From Ahrensia sp. (GTDB taxonomy: Bacteria; Pseudomonadota; Alphaproteobacteria; Rhizobiales; Rhizobiaceae): a stretch of DNA of 28,273 bases. Both the position numbers and the translations under genes were made by a program. The notes below the pieces were generated by a model, which was not told the origin of the DNA, did no database searches, and worked only from the letters and a program-made list of their open reading frames with translations. Location: the NCBI GenBank assembly GCA_024639025.1, contig JAHEJF010000002.1, forward strand, positions 1 through 28,273, given 5' to 3'. This document shows positions 1-7,675 of the stretch, one piece after another. Position 1 is the first letter of the stretch. Each line of letters starts with the position of its first letter.

Positions 1-337
1 AAATTACCGGCGGTGCTTTCTTGGCCCGATAAAACTTGTAGACCACGCGATCCGTTCCCAGTGTCAATAGTATCGCTGCCAGAATGCCAAATGGCATGGC
101 AAGCAACGCTGTGGGAAGCACGCCAAAACTCACGCCCGCACCCTGCAACAGCCAGGTCACGAGAATTGTGAACATGGTGCCGAATGCCATCAACTCACCA
201 TGCGCAAAATTGGAAAAACGCAACACGCCATAGATCAAGGTCACGCCCAGCGCACCCAAAGCGAGCTGTGAGCCATAAGCCAGAGCGGGAATGACAAGAA
301 AATTGGTTAGGAGTGCAAGCGCGTTGAGAATATCCAT
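1..337 (-). CDS. livH: Branched-chain amino acid ABC transporter permease LivH, N-terminal part
   Basis: This is the N-terminal 112 or so residues of an inner-membrane permease of the hydrophobic amino acid (HAAT) ABC family; the gene runs off the left window edge. It begins MDILNALALLTNF and continues with hydrophobic segments and the run GVLRFSNFAHGE, which is characteristic of LivH. LivH and LivM together form the translocation pore served by the LivG and LivF ATPases. The ATG at 335-337 lies 7 bases after the livF stop, so the two are translationally coupled. LivM is expected further left, outside the window. The family call is firm; the transported substrate (Leu/Ile/Val, other amino acids, amides or urea) cannot be read from the permease. 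Confidence 0.93.
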   Translation of the reverse strand, partial: MDILNALALLTNFLVIPALAYGSQLALGALGVTLIYGVLRFSNFAHGELMAFGTMFTILVTWLLQGAGVSFGVLPTALLAMPFGILAAILLTLGTDRVVYKFYRAKKAPPVI

Positions 338-344
338 AGTAGCT

Positions 345-1049
345 TCACCCACCCAAAAACGCTTTGCGCACTTCCGGATCGTTGAGCAACGCTTCACCGG
401 TATCGGTGTATAGATTGCGACCCTGTGCGAGGACATAGCCCTTATCGGCAATATTGAGCGCTTGCTTGGCATTCTGCTCAACCATCAAAATGGCGATACC
501 TGTCCGGGCAATCTCGATTATTCGGTCAAACAGTTCATCCATGACAATCGGCGACACACCCGCGGTCGGCTCATCAAGCATCAGCACCTTGGGTTGTGTC
601 ATCAATGCACGTCCGACAGCAACCTGCTGTCTTTGGCCACCAGACAATTCGCCTGCAGGCTGGCTGCGCTTTTCCTTCAAAATCGGAAACAGCTCAAACA
701 CTTGTTCCATGGTGTCGGAGATTTCGTCTTCGCGAATAAACGCGCCCATCTCCAGATTTTCTTCAACGCTCATTGTCGTAAAAACATTGCTGGATTGTGG
801 CACAAAACCCATGCCCTTCTTAACGCGATCCTGGGGGGTGAGCGACGTGATATCTTCACCATCCATCTCAACATGGCCTTCGCGCAAATTCAGCATGCCA
901 AAAACCGCTTTCATAGCGGTCGATTTGCCGGCGCCATTGGGACCCACGACAACGGCAATTTCGCCTTTTTCTACGCCGATGGTGCAATCGTGCAGGATAT
1001 CGACGCCGCCATATCCACCGGTCATATTTTCGCCGAGCAGAAAGGTCAT
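345..1049 (-). CDS. livF: Branched-chain amino acid ABC transporter ATP-binding protein LivF
   Basis: A 234-residue cytoplasmic ABC ATPase of the HAAT family, of usual LivF length. The Walker A motif GPNGAGKS lies near residue 37, the Q-loop in GFVPQSSNVF near residue 85, the signature LSGGQRQQ near residue 135, Walker B VLMLDEP near residue 157 and the H-loop equivalent region at ILMVEQNAKQAL. The sequence around GGYGGVDILHD at the N terminus is typical of LivF rather than LivG. The start overlaps the livG stop by four bases (ATGA), giving translational coupling. An internal Met at residue 9 could also serve as start, but the overlap favours the first one. Confidence 0.95.
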   Translation of the reverse strand: MTFLLGENMTGGYGGVDILHDCTIGVEKGEIAVVVGPNGAGKSTAMKAVFGMLNLREGHVEMDGEDITSLTPQDRVKKGMGFVPQSSNVFTTMSVEENLEMGAFIREDEISDTMEQVFELFPILKEKRSQPAGELSGGQRQQVAVGRALMTQPKVLMLDEPTAGVSPIVMDELFDRIIEIARTGIAILMVEQNAKQALNIADKGYVLAQGRNLYTDTGEALLNDPEVRKAFLGG

Positions 1050-1849
1050 TGAGCGGCAACCTTCTTGGGATTGTTCTTCAATCCAGTACCCAAATAAGCT
1101 TCGATCACCTCTTCATTGTTTTTGACTTCCTCAGCAGTGCCCTGCGCCAGAACCGCGCCTTCCGCCATGCAAATCACCGGATCACAAAGCCGCGATATGA
1201 ACTCCATATCGTGCTCAATCATGCAGAATGTGTAACCACGCTCTTTGTTGAGCCGCAAAATTGCATCGCCGATCGTACCAAGCAATGTCCGGTTCACACC
1301 GGCGCCCACTTCATCAAGAAACACGATCTTGGCGTCCACCATCATCGTTCGACCAAGCTCGAGCAGCTTCTTTTGCCCACCCGAAAGATTACCAGCCAAT
1401 TCATCGGCAACATGGGAAATCTCGAGAAACTCGATTACGCCATCCGCCTTGGCGCGTATCTCTTCTTCTTCTTTTTTTACGGTACCCGGTTGGGTCCAGG
1501 CTTTCACCAGGTTTTCACCTGATTGGCGTGGCGGAACCATCATCAGGTTTTCGCGTACAGTGAGTGTTGAAAACTCATGCGCAATTTGAAAAGTTCTCAG
1601 CAGTCCGCGGCCAAACAATTCATGCGGTGTGAGACCGGTGATGTCGTCGCCGTCGAGGAGAACACGTCCTGATGTTGGCTTGTAAAGACCAGCAATCACG
1701 TTGAACAGCGTTGTTTTACCAGCGCCGTTGGGTCCAATCAGGCCGGTTATAGAGCCCGTTTCGATTGTCAGTGATGCGCCTTCCACGGCGTGGATGCCAC
1801 CAAAATGCTTATGAAGGTCTTCTACGACGATCAAATTGCGTCCCCCCAC
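1046..1849 (-). CDS. livG: Branched-chain amino acid ABC transporter ATP-binding protein LivG
   Basis: A 267-residue ABC ATPase. Walker A is GPNGAGKT, the signature is LSGGQKKL, Walker B is IVFLDEVGAGV, followed by MIEHDMEF with the switch histidine. KHFGGIHAVEGASL near the N terminus and RTFQIAHEFSTLTVREN are LivG hallmarks. The Walker B run reads DEVGAGV where most members have DEPxAGL: Pro is replaced by Val. The start is not certain: 1849 is a GTG with a G-rich stretch just before it, and a TTG five codons later (about 1834) is preceded by GGGGGGA at good spacing. The gene overlaps livF by four bases. A perfect hairpin lies just upstream. Confidence 0.94.
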   Translation of the reverse strand: MGGRNLIVVEDLHKHFGGIHAVEGASLTIETGSITGLIGPNGAGKTTLFNVIAGLYKPTSGRVLLDGDDITGLTPHELFGRGLLRTFQIAHEFSTLTVRENLMMVPPRQSGENLVKAWTQPGTVKKEEEEIRAKADGVIEFLEISHVADELAGNLSGGQKKLLELGRTMMVDAKIVFLDEVGAGVNRTLLGTIGDAILRLNKERGYTFCMIEHDMEFISRLCDPVICMAEGAVLAQGTAEEVKNNEEVIEAYLGTGLKNNPKKVAAQ

Positions 1850-1860
1850 GCCCCTAATTT

Positions 1861-1890
1861 AGATTGCCCGAAAGCTGGTTCGGGCAATCT
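1861..1890 (-). terminator. Intra-operon hairpin between the binding-protein gene and livG
   Basis: A perfect 12-bp inverted repeat (agattgcccgaa at 1861-1872 against 1879-1890) with a 6-base loop lies between the stop of the substrate-binding gene and livG. No T-run follows it on the minus strand, so it is not a classic intrinsic terminator. Its position suits a partial terminator or an mRNA-stabilising structure that raises the binding protein over the membrane components, as seen in other binding-protein-first ABC operons. The structure is seen directly; the role is inferred. Confidence 0.6.
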
Positions 1891-1907
1891 AGTCGTAAAG
1901 CTTCTAT

Positions 1908-3092
1908 TTAGCGATATCTTGCCGTCGTGATCGCACCGCCATCAACGAGAATTTCGCGGAAGCTACCGCCGCTCTCGCCATTGCCGATCAATTCAACGGC
2001 CGTTGCGCCAACATAGTCGATGTCGCCACCAGAGGCCAGGATCTCAAGTCCCTTGGCCAGTTCGCCAGGCATGATTTTCTCGCCCGGTGCATTGGCTACG
2101 TCAAAGACCTTGTCCTTAAAGTCTGCGCTGTTCATTGAACCGGCAGCTTGCATGGACAGCATGAGAAGCGCCGCGGCGTCATAGGATTCCGCGGCATAGG
2201 TGTCTGTCTTGACGCCATTGGCCGCTGCCAATTCCTGGAACATGGTTGCGCCTTCATTTTGCGAACCGGCAATTGTTCCGAACGACCCGTTCAGCGGATC
2301 ACCGATGGCTGCCGGCAACGAGTCACCAACCATGCCGTCAGGAAGGGCAAACGTTTCAAACGCTCCTGCGTCCAGGGCGCCTTGAATAATACCCTTGCCG
2401 CCTTGATCGAGATAACCAGCAACAATCAAAATGTCGCCACCGGCCTGAGCCAATGCACCAACCTCGGCAGAGTAATCGCCTTTGCCGTCTTCATGCGCTG
2501 CAGAGATCGTGATCTCGCCACCCATCGACTCAAATGCAGATTGGATGCTTTCGGCGAGGCCCTTGCCATAGTCATTATTGGTATAAGTCAAGGCAGCAGA
2601 ATTGACACCACGCTCCTTCAGCACTTCAGCCAACACAGCGCCCTGGCGTGCATCTGAAGGTGCGGTCCGGAAAAACAGGCCATCGTCCTCAGCGTCTGAT
2701 AACGCTGGCGATGTGGCAGAAGGTGAAATCATGACCACGCCATTGGCTCGCGCAACGTTCTGCAAAATAGCCCCTGTCACGCCAGAACAATCGGCGCCCA
2801 TAATGGCTGTCACTCCCTCGGCAGTAATCAATCGCTCAGCGGCTGCGCTGGCAGCGGCCGCATCGATACACGTGGAATCACCGCGAACTGGCGTTACAGT
2901 CGACCCATCAAGAAGTTTGCCACTGTCAGAGACTTCCTTCATGGCCATCTCGGCGCTTGCCGCCATGGTTGGGGTTAGCGATTCAATCGGGCCGGTAAAA
3001 CCCAGGATGACTCCAATCTTAACTTCAGCTGCGGCCGCAGCTCCGGATAGAAGACCAGTAGCCAATGCTGTTGTTAATAATAGTTTTTTCAT
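1908..3092 (-). CDS. Branched-chain amino acid ABC transporter periplasmic substrate-binding protein (LivJ/LivK type)
   Basis: A 394-residue periplasmic type I binding protein, the ligand receptor of the Liv-type importer encoded downstream. The N terminus is a Sec signal peptide (MKKLLLTTALATGLLSGAAAA, probably cleaved before AEVKIG). The mature protein starts with VKIGVILGFTGP, the usual first strand of the Peripla_BP_6 fold, and has GVTAIMGADCSG and ALTYTNNDYGKG, where ligand-contacting and hinge segments usually lie. A good ribosome site (GGAGGAG) sits seven bases before the ATG. Upstream, TTGACA occurs at 3184-3189 on the minus strand, but no convincing -10 lies at normal spacing. It is the first gene of the operon. 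The ligand is not predictable from sequence alone. Confidence 0.93.
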   Translation of the reverse strand: MKKLLLTTALATGLLSGAAAAAEVKIGVILGFTGPIESLTPTMAASAEMAMKEVSDSGKLLDGSTVTPVRGDSTCIDAAAASAAAERLITAEGVTAIMGADCSGVTGAILQNVARANGVVMISPSATSPALSDAEDDGLFFRTAPSDARQGAVLAEVLKERGVNSAALTYTNNDYGKGLAESIQSAFESMGGEITISAAHEDGKGDYSAEVGALAQAGGDILIVAGYLDQGGKGIIQGALDAGAFETFALPDGMVGDSLPAAIGDPLNGSFGTIAGSQNEGATMFQELAAANGVKTDTYAAESYDAAALLMLSMQAAGSMNSADFKDKVFDVANAPGEKIMPGELAKGLEILASGGDIDYVGATAVELIGNGESGGSFREILVDGGAITTARYR

Positions 3093-3286
3093 TACATGAC
3101 TCCTCCAAAATTTGTCCGGAAAAGTCTAAGCACGTAATCTGTCGCACTCCAACCATTTATTGCCCTCTGGCCCGCTGTTTTGATGTCAAACACGGTGCAA
3201 TTGTCTCATTTTGGGTCAATCGGAGCGAATCTTGAACTGCACCAGTAAACGGCTGTGATGCCATACACTCAATCTGGAAAGTGTGT

Positions 3287-3336
3287 TGGTGATCCCGGCA
3301 GGAATTGAACCTGCGACCCTCAGATTAGGAATCTGA
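3287..3336 (-). other. 3' fragment of tRNA-Arg(CCT): left attachment site of an integrated element
   Basis: Reading the minus strand, this stretch is the 3' part of a tRNA: anticodon stem TCAGA/TCTGA around the 7-base loop TTCCTAA (anticodon CCT), a five-base variable region GGGTC, T arm GCAGG-TTCAATT-CCTGC, acceptor strand CGGGATC, discriminator A and encoded CCA. The D arm and 5' acceptor strand are missing: bases beyond 3336 are AT-rich and unrelated. A tyrosine integrase starts 127 bases away. Integration into a tRNA 3' end leaves such a fragment at one junction and a rebuilt whole tRNA at the other. No second copy was seen elsewhere in the window. Confidence 0.8.
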
Positions 3337-3388
3337 TTTTGGAGGTTATTATAGAATCTCATACCGTCTCAAATTTCGATATTAATTA

Positions 3389-3416
3389 TTGATTTTATTA
3401 TATTATTACCTACACT
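3389..3416 (+). promoter_or_regulatory. Candidate sigma-70 promoter for the integrase
   Basis: A -35-like TTGATT (3389-3394) and a -10-like TACACT (3411-3416) are separated by 16 bases in an AT-rich tract between the tRNA fragment and the integrase start at 3464. Such a tract also fits the arm-site region of an attachment site. The match is by eye only. Confidence 0.3.
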
Positions 3417-3463
3417 GCTCGTCATAGCATTTCACCCTTAAGTACAATATTTGCGAGCCTAAG

Positions 3464-4573
3464 ATGAGACTAACGGGTCTTTCCATTGAAAAATTGTCGC
3501 CGCCCGAAAAGGGCCAAAAGACGTATTACGATGATGGATTGCCTGGTTTTGGCATTCGAATTTCTCAAGGTGGGGCAAAAAGCTTCGTTGTAGTCTATGG
3601 TCAAAATCGCCAGCGTAAAACACTGGGCAGATACCCTCAGACCACACTGAAAGATGCACGAGCGGCGGCAAAGCGCTTTCAAAGCGATGCAGCTCTTCTA
3701 AACAACAAAACCGATACTCCAATTTCAATCGACTTCGATGAAGCTAAACATCTCTTTCTTTCAGATGCCGATAAACGACTGAAACAAAGCACATCAGAAG
3801 CATATCGGTGGCTGCTCAATCGTCACTTTCAGTTCGACAAAAAACTGGCAGAGATCAAACGTGCAGATATCATGCAAATTGTCGATGGCATTAAGGCAAC
3901 ACCTGCGCAACAGCAGCATGCCTTCGTGGCAATTCGAACATTGTTGAACTGGTGTGTTAAGCGTGGATTATTGGAGCACTCGCCAGTACCATCTATGTCA
4001 TTCAAATCCAACTCGCGAACCCGGATCCTGTCAGACGTAGAATTGTCGGAGTTATGGCAGCAAGCGTCCAACTCAAAAAATCTGTTCGGTGATCTTGTTC
4101 GACTCTTAATCCTTACTGGACAGCGGCGAGGAGAAATTTCGCGTCTGCACAGCGAGTGGATCAAAGACGAAACAATCGTCTTTCCTTCAACTGAAACCAA
4201 AAATAAGCGTGAGCACACTTTGCCTATTGGTCCCATGTCTTTGAAAACAATTGAACGGAACGATGCGGGTTTTGGTTTATTGTTTCCTTCACGCGACGAT
4301 ACTAACCGACCGTTCAATGGATGGTCTAAATCAAAACGCAATCTCGATCGAACGCTATCGTTTTCCGATTACACGTTGCATGATTTGCGGCGTACTTTCG
4401 CATCGAACCATGCGCGGCTTGGTACTCCAATTTATGTAATGGAACGCTTATTGAATCACGTATCGGGCTCATTTTCAGGTGTAGCTGGCATCTATAATCG
4501 CTACAGCTATATGGACGAGATGCGGGAAGCTTGCCGACGCTATGAAGACTGGATATCCGCTACCTGCGAATAG
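3464..4573 (+). CDS. int: Tyrosine-type site-specific integrase (P4-like, genomic island integrase)
   Basis: A 369-residue tyrosine recombinase that would catalyse integration and excision of the element at the tRNA-Arg site. The N-terminal 70 residues (YYDDGLPGFGIRISQGGAKSF, LGRYPQTTLKDAR) are the arm-binding DUF4102-type domain of P4-like integrases. A central core-binding SAM-like domain covers roughly 85-170. The catalytic domain shows the first Arg in LTGQRRGEIS, the HxxR pair in HDLRRTFASNH, the second His in RLLNHVSG and the nucleophile Tyr in GIYNRYSY. All catalytic residues are therefore present and the protein should be active. It is slightly shorter than many P4 integrases (about 400). 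The ribosome site is weak. A hairpin follows the stop. Confidence 0.93.
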   Translation: MRLTGLSIEKLSPPEKGQKTYYDDGLPGFGIRISQGGAKSFVVVYGQNRQRKTLGRYPQTTLKDARAAAKRFQSDAALLNNKTDTPISIDFDEAKHLFLSDADKRLKQSTSEAYRWLLNRHFQFDKKLAEIKRADIMQIVDGIKATPAQQQHAFVAIRTLLNWCVKRGLLEHSPVPSMSFKSNSRTRILSDVELSELWQQASNSKNLFGDLVRLLILTGQRRGEISRLHSEWIKDETIVFPSTETKNKREHTLPIGPMSLKTIERNDAGFGLLFPSRDDTNRPFNGWSKSKRNLDRTLSFSDYTLHDLRRTFASNHARLGTPIYVMERLLNHVSGSFSGVAGIYNRYSYMDEMREACRRYEDWISATCE

Positions 4574-4714
4574 GACTGCGCACGCTACACAACAATTTTG
4601 CCAACTCGTAAACGAGTTGGTCGATCTGGTTCGTGCTATTATTCGAGCAGCTAATCTTGCTCAATTCGATCATGACATCGCTCAACATCACTGAACTTGA
4701 ATGTGCATGATCAC

Positions 4715-4743
4715 AGGCTCTTTTAACCGAGGGCCTTTTTTTT
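4715..4743 (+). terminator. Candidate rho-independent terminator
   Basis: The bases aggctc at 4715-4720 can pair with gggcct at 4731-4736, allowing one G-T pair, leaving a loop of about 10 bases; an uninterrupted T8 run follows at 4736-4743. It lies about 140 bases behind the integrase stop. It could end the integrase transcript or a short RNA starting between 4574 and 4715. Confidence 0.45.
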
Positions 4744-5011
4744 ACCGAGAGTATGGGGAAGCAGAGCCATATTCCCCATGTCGCACAATATATGTTTCGC
4801 GACCCATCACTAAAAAACGCCAGCCTGTTAGACCTATACCAGACGCTGTCGCTCTCCCTTCTGAACATGCACCACTCTGGTTCGGAACCATGCAAAAGAA
4901 GAAAGATAAATACGCAACCCAAACCAACGTTCCAATAAAACCCGCGATCTCGATGATGCTTTTCGCAGTCAAAAAATGCGCCAAGCCGGTTTCCGAGTTT
5001 GCGGACATCAT
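4742..5011 (-). CDS. Possible small membrane protein, unrecognised
   Basis: A minus-strand frame of about 89 residues (ATG at 5009-5011; a further ATG follows and a TTG precedes it) contains one strongly hydrophobic segment, IEIAGFIGTLVWVAYLSFFF, at about residues 20-39, followed by a polar tail. No ribosome site is visible and a plus-strand frame overlaps it completely, so it may be chance. It ends next to the T8 tract. No family is recognised. Listed only because the membrane helix is well formed and it sits in the cargo position behind an integrase. Confidence 0.2.
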   Translation of the reverse strand: MMSANSETGLAHFLTAKSIIEIAGFIGTLVWVAYLSFFFCMVPNQSGACSEGRATASGIGLTGWRFLVMGRETYIVRHGEYGSASPYSR

Positions 5012-5223
5012 TGCTGACAATCACGCAGGTATCGAACACGATTCTAGTCTATCGATACTGACAGCGAAAAGGTTTTCTGGAACTTTAACCACTGCACACT
5101 TGATGCAGTGCACGGATCTGAAGATCACACCAAAACCATCAGCATTCTAATAATTGTACCCGCTTAAAACAATTGACATGCGAGACACCCTCTAACCTGA
5201 ATGGATCCTGACACACTCAAGGT

Positions 5224-6630
5224 TTATTGCCTTTCGACAAGTTTCATTGGTAAATCGCTAGATCGAATATGCAAGTCTCGCTGCGGAAACGGAATCTCAA
5301 TATCATACTTAGCTAATGCTTTTTCTAAAGCCCAATTGTAATCAGCATTGACAACTCCTGGCCGTTTCACCGACTCTGGCTTAATCCACACGACCAATTC
5401 AAAGTCCAAGCTACTCTCGCCAAATGAAACCAGCCAAACTTCGGGTGGTTTTGCGCCCTTGCCCGTGAGTATATGGGACACAGTTTCCGCTGCTTCTAAA
5501 GCTGCCTTTTTGACTAAGTCGGTGTCGGTTCCATAAGCGACACCAAAGGGTATACGACTCCGTTTGAAATTGTCGCGCATTGTCCAGTTGGTGACTCGGT
5601 TGTTTATAAATTCCGAGTTAGGAACGAGGATATCAACATTGTCGTTGGTAGTGATGCGGGTGGCACGCGTATTAATTTCACGCACTTCACCGGTTACGCC
5701 AGATTCAAGTTCTACAAAGTCTCCAACTTTGATGCTCCTTTCTAGAAGCAAAATGACACCAGCAACCAAATTGCTAAAAATGGCCTGAAGCCCAAATCCG
5801 ATACCAACACCAATTGCGCCCGAGAAAACAGCGAATGCTGTCAGGTCGATTCCGATGGAATTCATCGCTAACATGACCGCTGCAAACAAGAAAATAATTC
5901 TGACCGCTTGGCTAATTAGGCTTCGGGCTGAGGGTGTTAGGTTTTCTTGGCGGTTCACACGCGTTTGAACGATCTTGGAAATAAAAGTCGCAAACCAAAG
6001 CAGCAGTGTGAGTGCAAGCAGCCCTTTTATCACCATATATAGGGAAAGCCGGCTTTCACCCATGTTTAGAGCCATGCCATCGAGAAGGGCAATAGTCGGG
6101 TTGAGCAAACGAAGAATATTGAGTGCAGCAATAATCCAGGCAACAACGGTAAATGTTTTTGACCAAAACGGATCGCGCACAAAAGTTGAGATCAGCCGGA
6201 TTAAGACCCAAGCCTGAAGCAAGCTTGCAGCTATCCGAATGAGGTCATTGCCAATGCCTAATGATCGAAATACGGTCGTGGATATCCATAGTGCCATCAC
6301 CCAAAGAGCTGGAAACATAAGACGGATAACAATATTACGCACGCTTCTTACTAAGGTGGCTTCCCCTTCAGTAATCGGCCAGTGTTTTACGATCGATGGC
6401 TGCACCTGACGAGTTGCGAGCCACAAAATAACGCCTAGTCCAATTATTGTTCCGAGTTGAAACAGTCCCTCGTAGGATAAAAATTGCTGGGCTAAGGATT
6501 GCATACCAGTGATGAAAAATTCCACCAAGGGTTCAATACCTGAAGACACTTCTTCAATGATCTCTTCGACGGTTTCAGTTTCGCCGGCAGGCACACCTGT
6601 AGCTTGCGCTGTGAGTATTTGGTTGGTCAT
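5224..6630 (-). CDS. MscS-family mechanosensitive ion channel
   Basis: A 468-residue inner-membrane channel of the MscS family that would release solutes when membrane tension rises after hypo-osmotic shock. Several hydrophobic helices fill residues 55-225. The pore helix and start of the beta domain are clear: GAIGVGIGFGLQAIFSNLVAG (about 275-295), then ERSIKVGDFVELESG, NTRATRITTNDNVDILVPNSEF and TNWTMRD, all signature segments of the MscS core. The C-terminal alpha-beta domain ends in IEIPFPQRDLHIRS, also typical. It is longer than E. coli MscS (286) because of additional N-terminal helices. GGAG lies eight bases before the ATG. It is the last gene of a three-gene operon with zntB and a CDF exporter. 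Confidence 0.93.
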   Translation of the reverse strand: MTNQILTAQATGVPAGETETVEEIIEEVSSGIEPLVEFFITGMQSLAQQFLSYEGLFQLGTIIGLGVILWLATRQVQPSIVKHWPITEGEATLVRSVRNIVIRLMFPALWVMALWISTTVFRSLGIGNDLIRIAASLLQAWVLIRLISTFVRDPFWSKTFTVVAWIIAALNILRLLNPTIALLDGMALNMGESRLSLYMVIKGLLALTLLLWFATFISKIVQTRVNRQENLTPSARSLISQAVRIIFLFAAVMLAMNSIGIDLTAFAVFSGAIGVGIGFGLQAIFSNLVAGVILLLERSIKVGDFVELESGVTGEVREINTRATRITTNDNVDILVPNSEFINNRVTNWTMRDNFKRSRIPFGVAYGTDTDLVKKAALEAAETVSHILTGKGAKPPEVWLVSFGESSLDFELVVWIKPESVKRPGVVNADYNWALEKALAKYDIEIPFPQRDLHIRSSDLPMKLVERQ

Positions 6631-6667
6631 ACGACTAGCTCCAATCCATTATTCTGGCCCAGATTTT

Positions 6668-7675
6668 TCAGAGCCATTTCAGACGCTTGAAAATGACCAA
6701 TTCAATTCCGAGAAGGATCACCATCACACCGCAAAATATCCAGAAGGCACTGTCACTTTCCACGCCAGGCATACCGCCAATATTGATGCCCAAAAGCCCT
6801 GTAAGGAAAGCGAGAGGCAAAAAGATCGCAGAAATTATCGCCAATACATAAAGCGTTCTATTGGTGGCTTCTGCTATTTGGTTAGCAATATCATCTCTTA
6901 TGACAGCTGCTCTCTCGCGGGCCGTATCAATTTCTTCAATGTAGCGAAAAAGCCGGTCAATTGTTTCACGAAGCCTCATTTTGCTGTCTTCGAAAAACCA
7001 ATCTGGTGGATCTATCAGAAGAGTGCTCAAAGCCTCTTTTTGAGGCGAAATGTATCGTTTCAATATTGCAGTCTTGCGCCGAAGTTCTGACAGTCGATTG
7101 CGCTGCACGCTTGCAGTGGAAAGGTCTAAATTATCCTCGATATCATCTAGCTTTCCTTCAAAGGACTCGACGGCGACAGACATGCGTTCAGTGATGCGAT
7201 GTATGAGCCGTTCATAAAGCTCCCCCGCTGTGGTTGGGCCGACACCAAGTGTAATCAATTCAGACAGCACATCACGTGGCGTCATTAGCCGCTCTTGACG
7301 GATTGTGATGACCCGATTTCCGTCGGACCACATGCGCATAGCGACCAGGTCCTCAGCATCGGCTTCTGGATTCAAGTTTACGCCCCTCAGGATCGTAACA
7401 AAGCCTTGCTTACCATGAAAAACGCGCGGCCGGGTTTCCTCGGCAAGCAGTGCATCAGTTGTAGGTGTCGTCAGCCCACTTTCTTGGTTCATCCAATGCT
7501 GTACGCGCTTCGACTCTCGGTCTAGATGGATCCATATCGTAGGATCACCCGCTTTCCAGCCTTCGATCTCTTTCCAGCCGATCAGGTTCGCCGTGCCGTC
7601 CCCGTTCAGCGTGCAACCAAATAGGAGGCCATCATCTTCATCGAGTTGAACGGTGCGTTGAATTTCGTCATACAT
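6668..7675 (-). CDS. zntB: ZntB-type zinc (CorA superfamily) transporter
   Basis: A 335-residue CorA-superfamily membrane transporter. The large N-terminal cytoplasmic domain is followed by two C-terminal helices (about 275-297 and 308-328) joined by the signature loop. The loop reads GINIGGMPG, the ZntB form, whereas Mg2+-transporting CorA has GMN. E. coli ZntB (327 residues) handles Zn2+, reported as a proton-coupled importer. The start directly abuts the stop of the CDF gene (TAG then ATG), with GGAG seven bases upstream inside the CDF stop region, so expression is coupled to it. Pairing with a CDF exporter in one operon suggests divalent-metal balance as the shared task. Confidence 0.9.
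   Translation of the reverse strand: MYDEIQRTVQLDEDDGLLFGCTLNGDGTANLIGWKEIEGWKAGDPTIWIHLDRESKRVQHWMNQESGLTTPTTDALLAEETRPRVFHGKQGFVTILRGVNLNPEADAEDLVAMRMWSDGNRVITIRQERLMTPRDVLSELITLGVGPTTAGELYERLIHRITERMSVAVESFEGKLDDIEDNLDLSTASVQRNRLSELRRKTAILKRYISPQKEALSTLLIDPPDWFFEDSKMRLRETIDRLFRYIEEIDTARERAAVIRDDIANQIAEATNRTLYVLAIISAIFLPLAFLTGLLGINIGGMPGVESDSAFWIFCGVMVILLGIELVIFKRLKWL

Larger units (their letters stand above)
4574..5223. other. 650-base gap after the integrase with hairpins but no firm gene
   Basis: A perfect 9-bp inverted repeat with a 2-base loop is at 4601-4620, directly behind the integrase stop, without a T-run. A terminator-like stem with a T8 tract is at 4715-4743. Open frames on both strands overlap here and none has a good ribosome site. 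One minus-strand frame with a membrane helix is listed separately at low confidence. Regions like this behind an integrase often carry excisionase or eroded cargo, but no such gene is recognisable. Confidence 0.5.

Noticed and set aside
3093..3286. Sigma-70 promoter for the liv operon
   Set aside because: TTGACA is present on the minus strand at 3184-3189, but no acceptable -10 lies at 15-19 bases.
4701..5150. Plus-strand frame of 149 codons behind the integrase
   Set aside because: No ribosome site, mixed composition without a hydrophobic or repeat pattern, and it runs through the terminator-like T8 tract.
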